Source of the DNA: Draconibacterium sp.
GTDB lineage: Bacteria > Bacteroidota > Bacteroidia > Bacteroidales > Prolixibacteraceae
Reading direction: 5' to 3'
Assembly: GCA_016705335.1 (NCBI GenBank)
Contig: JADIYN010000078.1
Location: 62,001 to 126,000 of the forward strand
Length of the DNA stretch: 64,000 nucleotides
Shown: positions 59,250-64,000 of the stretch, in pieces
Layout: every line of letters begins with the position of its first letter
Numbering within the stretch: position 1 is the stretch's first letter
The notes under the pieces: model-generated
What the model was told of the DNA's origin: nothing
The model's database searches: none
The model's input: the letters and a program-made list of their open reading frames with translations, nothing else
Program-made: the position numbers and the translations under genes

Positions 59250-62200
59250 ATGTTTAATTCAACAACTCTAACAAATTCTTCTCAAGGAGTGAGAATTGTT
59301 AATTTGCTTGTGAAAAGTAGTTTATTGTTAAAGTATAAACTCTTTCAATCTCTGTTAATTACACTAGTTATTTTTAGTACTAATTCTTTGAATGCAACAA
59401 ATTACTATGTGAGTTCTTCTGGAAATGATTCAAATGCAGGCACAAGTGAAAGCCTGCCATGGAAAACATTAACAAAAGTAAATAGTTTTACACCTAAAGC
59501 AGGTGACCAGATTTTATTTAAGAGAGGCGATGAATGGACCGGTAGTATTACGGTTAAAGCATCTGGAACCTCAAGTAGCAGAATTACATATGGTGCTTAT
59601 GGAACTGGAACTAACCCAAAAATATATGGATCAGAGAAGATATCGGGTTGGACTCAATATTCAGGAAATATTTATAAGGCAACTTTTAGCACGCTTATAA
59701 ACCAATTGTTTGTTAATGATTTAAGAATGAAAATTGCAAGATACCCAAACACTGGATATGCCTTAATTAATACTGTAAACTCAACAAAATCATTTACATG
59801 TGATGCTTTAAACGGTTCTATTAACTATTCTGGTGCGAAATGGATTGGTAGGACTATAGCTTACTCAATTGTAACACATGATGTTGTATCATCTACAAGT
59901 AAGACCTTAACGCTTTCTGAAGTTCCTTACGCTAATTTAAATACAAATGAAGGTTTTATCTTAGTCAACAAACTCGAATTCTTAGACTCAGCAGGCGAGT
60001 GGTACTATGACATAGACACAAAAACTGTTTATTTATGGACTCCAAACGGTGACTCTCCAACTAATTATATAGTAAGCGGATCTACTGTTGAAAATGGAAT
60101 TGTTGCAACTGGTAAAGATTATATTACAATAAGAGATTTGGAAATACTCAACAATAAAAGTAAGGGAATAACTTTTTCAGGTAATTATGTTACCGTGGAC
60201 AACAATATAGTTTCAAATCCGGATTCCAGAGGAATTGATATTGTCTATGGTTCAAATTGTACTGTTTCTAACAATACAGTAACTGGAGCAAACCATAGTG
60301 GGATTTTTACTTACTCAACAAATTGTTTGATTGCTGACAATAAGGTCAACGATACTTTTTTATTTAATAATATTGGCATTTCAGGTTCCGGTTCCTGGTA
60401 CATGGGTTCGGGAATATGTGTTGAAGGGGATGATAATTTAATAAAATACAATAGGGTAATAAGTGCTGGTTACAACGGAATATCGTTTTCAAAAAGAAAT
60501 ATAGTAGAGTTTAATTATATAAAAAATGTTCTATTAACAAAGGATGATGGTGGCGGAATTTATGCTGCATCTGCAGGAAGTTATCCTAACGCCGCCACAG
60601 CAGGTTCAATTATCCGTAACAACATAGTTGATGGTGTTTTTGGAACCCTTGAAGGTTGGGATACATGGATTCTCAGAGGTGGGCATGGAATCTTTCTTGA
60701 CGAAAATGGTGGTGGTGTAACAATTGAGAATAATATCGTTGCAAATTGTACCGGTACTTGTGTCTTTTTACATAAGAGTTTTAATGAAACGATAAAAAAT
60801 AATTTATTGTTTAATGCAAGAAGAGGTTTTGCAATTAACCAAGATTTAGGTGGTAGTCAATTTAAAAATAATATCATATATGTATTAAAAAAAGATATTG
60901 ATAACAAGGGGATTGAATACCTTGTAAGTAAATATCAGGGTAATGTTGAAATAAATTATAATACTTATATAAGTCATTATAATAGTACAAATGTATTTAT
61001 GCTTGAGGAAGTAAAGAGCTATGATTTTACTGGATGGAAAACGGTTACAGGACAAGATGCAAACTCAACAATTGATTTATCTCCACTTTCAATTGGTGAT
61101 ACTGAGGAATTATTTTATAATGACACCAAGCAAACAAAATTATTTAACCTTGGTAGTTCAATTTATAAAGATATATACGGAAATCAAGTTATGCAATCTG
61201 TTACTCTGGAACCATTTACCTCAAAAATACTTATCAAAACTTCTTCAGTCAACATTACAGACAATATAATACCAACTATAAATTCTTTTTCAATACCTTC
61301 ATCATCTCCTACCCTAATTGTTCCAATTAATTCATTTAGTGCTCAAGATAATAATTCCGTTTTAGGTTATATGATCACTGAATCCACAACCCCGCCTAAA
61401 GCAAATGATACAGGGTGGATTGCAAATGCCCCATCTTCTTACACTTTCACTACAGATGGATCAAAAACACTTTATGCCTGGGTAAAAGATGTGGCAGGAA
61501 ACATTTCTAAAAGTTTAAGTGGCCAGGTGACTATCACACTTCCATCTGACATTACTAAATTTTTAGGCAATATTGATGTAACAAATTTTGTTTCGACTAC
61601 CGCAAACCGAAGAGCTATACAGTTATCATTGACTGAAAATGGGAAAATAGAAAGTATATCAATATTTCACAATGGAGGAACAGGAAATTTGTTAATGGGC
61701 GTTTATGCTGATCAGGCTGGTTCTCCTTCTTCATTATTGGGAGTTACCACTTCAACAACCATAAATACAACAACAGGTTGGCAAACAGTGCCACTTCTTA
61801 ATCCCGTGAATGTTGTCTCCGGTCAAAAAGTCTGGTTATCCTGGGTTTTTCAAAATAATCCAGGAATTAGATACAATAATGGAACACCTTCCAGAGCTCA
61901 ATCAGCTGAAATTTGGTCTGCTGGAATGCCAGCACAATTTGGTACTGCTTCTTTTGCTGATTACAATTATTCAATATATTGTACGTTTTCTAAAGAAAAT
62001 TTAGAAACACCTCAACCCGATGTTACTAAACCTGTTGTGTCAGCTTTCATCATTCCCACAACTTCTTCTTCGCTTATTGTTTCTGTAAGCAGTTTCACTG
62101 CAACTGATAATATAGCTGTTACCGGATATTTGTTAACTGAAAATTCAACAGTTCCAACTGCCGGTAATTCAGAATGGAATGCAGCAGCTCCAACTTCTTA

Positions 62201-64000
62201 CTCCTTTTCTTCTGAAGGAACAAAAACCCTTTATGCATGGACAAAAGATGCTGCAGGAAATGTTTCGGCAAGCAAAAGTGCACAGGTGGTTATTACCTTG
62301 CCCGATGTTACAAAACCTGTTGTGTCAGCTTTCATCATTCCCACAACTTCTTCTTCGCTTATTGTTTCTGTAACCAGTTTTACTGCAACTGATAATATAG
62401 CTGTTACCGGATATTTGTTAACTGAAAATTCAACAGTTCCCACTGCCGGTAATTCAGAATGGAATGCGCAGCTCCAACTTCTTACTCCTTTTCTTCTGAA
62501 GGAACAAAAACCCTTTATGCATGGACAAAAGATGCTGCCGGAAATGTTTCGGCAAGCAAAAGTGCACAGGTGGTTATTACCTTGCCCGATGTTACAAAAC
62601 CTGTTGTGTCAGCTTTCATCATTCCCACAACTTCTTCTTCGCTTATTGTTTCTGTAAGCAGTTTCACTGCAACTGATAACAAAGCTGTTACCGGATATTT
62701 GTTAACTGAAAATTCAACAGTTCCAACTGCCGGTAATTCAGAATGGAATGCAGCAGCTCCAACTTCTTACTCCTTTAGCACCGAAGGAACAAAAACCCTT
62801 TATGCATGGACAAAAGATGCTGCCGGAAATGTTTCGGCAAGCAAAAGTGCACAGGTTGTTATTACCTTGCCCGATGTTACTAAACCTGTTGTGTCAGCTT
62901 TCACTATTCCCACAACTTCTTCTTCGCTTATTGTTTCTGTAAGCAGTTTCACTGCAACTGATAACAAAGCTGTTACCGGATATTTGTTAACTGAAAATTC
63001 AACAGTTCCAACTGCCGGTAATTCAGAATGGAATGCAGCAGCTCCAACTTACTCCTTTGCACCTGAAGGAACAAAACCCTTTATGCATGGACAAAAGATG
63101 CTGCCGGAAATGTTTCGGCAAGCAAAAGTGCACAGGTGGTTATTACCTTGCCCGATGTTACAAAACCTGTTGTGTCAGCTTTCATCATTTCCCCAACTTC
63201 TTCTTCGCTTATTGTTTCTGTAAGCAGTTTCACTGCAACTGATAACAAAGCTGTTACAGGATATTTGTTAACTGAAAATTCAACAGTTCCAACTGCCGGT
63301 AATTCAGAATGGAATGCAGCAGCTCCAACTTCTTACTCCTTTCCACCGAAGGAACAAAAACCCTTTATGCATGGACAAAAGATGCTGCGGAAATGTTTCA
63401 GCAAGCAAAAGTGCACAGGTGGTTATTACCTTGCCCGATGTTTACAAAACCTGTTGTGTCAGCTTTCATCATTCCCACAACTTCTTCTTCGCTTATTGTT
63501 TCTGTAAGCAGTTTCACTGCAACTGATAACAAAGCTGTTACCGGATATTTGTTAACTGAAAATTCAACAGTTCCAACTGCCGGTAATTCAGAATGGAATG
63601 CAGCAGCTCCAACTTCTTACTCCTTTTCTTCTGAAGGAACAAAAACCCTTTATTCATGGACAAAAGATGCTGCCGGAAATGTTTCGGCAAGCAAAAGCGC
63701 ACAAGTAGTTATTAACCTGTCCGATGTAACAAAACCTGTTATTATTTCTTTCTCAATCCCTGAAACTAGCGAATTATTAACGATTCCGATAACTTCATTT
63801 AATGCTGTTGATGATAAGGAAGTTACTGGTTTTATGCTTACCGAAACGGAAAGTTGTCCATTGGTTGGTAGTAGTTGCTGGACTACTTCAGCTCCAACTA
63901 TCTACACTTTTTCCGGCGAAGACTTTCTTAATATTCAATCTTCAGCAATGAAAATTAATGAAGTTGGGTTAAAATCAGGAACACAAATTTCGACAAGTAA
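59250..64000 (+). CDS. Giant secreted beta-helix protein 3 with Ig-like repeat array, 3' end outside window (frame breaks)
   Basis: The start MFNSTTLTNSSQGVRIVN leads into a hydrophobic signal (SLLITLVIFSTNSLNA) and a beta-helix to about 61250 that is highly similar to gene 1 (NYYVSSSGNDSNAGTSE, SGSWYMGSGI, LTKDDGGGIY, HGIFLDENGGG). An Ig-like module (61264-61545), one ~140-residue module (61555-61990), and six near-identical 95-residue Ig-like units (62019-63722) follow. A diverged unit then runs to the window edge. The frame is unbroken to about 62465; indels inside the array then shift it repeatedly. The sorting domain, if present, lies beyond the window. Confidence 0.85.
62019..63722 (+). 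repeat. Six-copy 285-bp tandem array encoding Ig-like units
   Basis: Units start with GATGTTAC-AAACCTGTTG at 62019, 62304, 62588, 62873, 63154 and 63437. The next, diverged unit starts at 63723. Lengths are 285, 284, 285, 281, 283 and 286 bp. The full-length unit is 95 codons (ATDNKAVTGYLLTENSTVPT, TKTLYAWTKDAAGNVSASKS). Copies are almost identical apart from a few substitutions and small indels, showing recent expansion. Confidence 0.92.

Noticed and set aside
48787..64000. Calling the trio a confirmed polysaccharide utilisation locus
   Set aside because: No SusC/SusD pair, sulfatase or other CAZyme gene is linked, and a catalytic site in the beta-helix was not demonstrated.
1..64000. tRNA, rRNA, insertion sequence or prophage genes
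   Set aside because: No T-loop signature in a tRNA context, no rRNA conserved segments, no transposase motif and no phage structural gene were seen on either strand.

Overview
The window is AT-rich DNA from the phylum Bacteroidota. The evidence is convergent: type IX secretion (T9SS) C-terminal sorting domains, a FecI-FecR-TonB receptor triad with an STN plus carboxypeptidase-like receptor, a GH78 rhamnosidase lipoprotein, promoters of the TTTG / TAnnTTTG type, and little Shine-Dalgarno signal. A trimeric [FeFe] hydrogenase and a 2-hydroxyacyl-CoA dehydratase activase-type protein point to an anaerobic or facultatively fermentative member. A Bacteroidia lineage such as Prolixibacteraceae/Marinilabiliales is my guess, not a demonstration. 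No tRNA, rRNA, CRISPR array, transposase or phage gene was seen.

Layout. 1-6.1 kb: tail of a PhyH-type dioxygenase, a REP-like hairpin, an ECF sigma factor with a membrane partner, a GH78 rhamnosidase and a long-chain acyl-CoA synthetase. 6.2-12.1 kb: DEAD-box helicase, PAS histidine kinase with a four-cysteine motif, GreA/B-like factor, GNAT-nitrilase fusion and a Tat-exported Gfo/Idh/MocA protein. 12.2-17.1 kb: lipoprotein, FecI, FecR and TonB receptor, read leftward. 17.3-23.4 kb: a PafA-like protein whose active site looks lost, a small carboxypeptidase-like-domain protein, and the hydCBA hydrogenase operon. 23.5-32.7 kb: ogt, a methyltransferase, a DUF2807 protein, a membrane protein, a YqhD-like alcohol dehydrogenase, a small exported helical protein and a 1432-residue activase/dehydratase-like fusion. 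33-36.3 kb: a decayed leucine-rich-repeat surface protein and a degenerate 21-nt minisatellite. 36.5-48.2 kb: a sugar 2-epimerase with an SGLT-type symporter, a CrtI-like oxidoreductase, an FKBP lipoprotein, a DUF255 protein, a YtxH/membrane trio, an MFS transporter and an aldehyde dehydrogenase. 48.8-64 kb: three tandem giant secreted beta-helix proteins with shuffled C-terminal modules; the third runs off the window.

A cross-cutting observation is that many conserved genes on both strands are interrupted by one- or two-base indels, mostly in short homopolymer runs. In each case I checked, restoring one or two bases rejoins a full-length conserved protein. I read most of these as residual sequencing or assembly errors, so such genes are annotated as single spans with the breaks noted. 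The exception is the LRR gene at 33.1-35.5 kb, which carries many more stops and has lost its C-terminus, so it is called a pseudogene.

The most distinctive material is the surface-protein cluster, which includes a roughly 140-residue repeated module I cannot assign to a named family and a 285-bp near-identical tandem array. Next come the PafA-like pseudoenzyme, the Cys-rich PAS kinase and the hydrogenase with a stripped-down flavin subunit.
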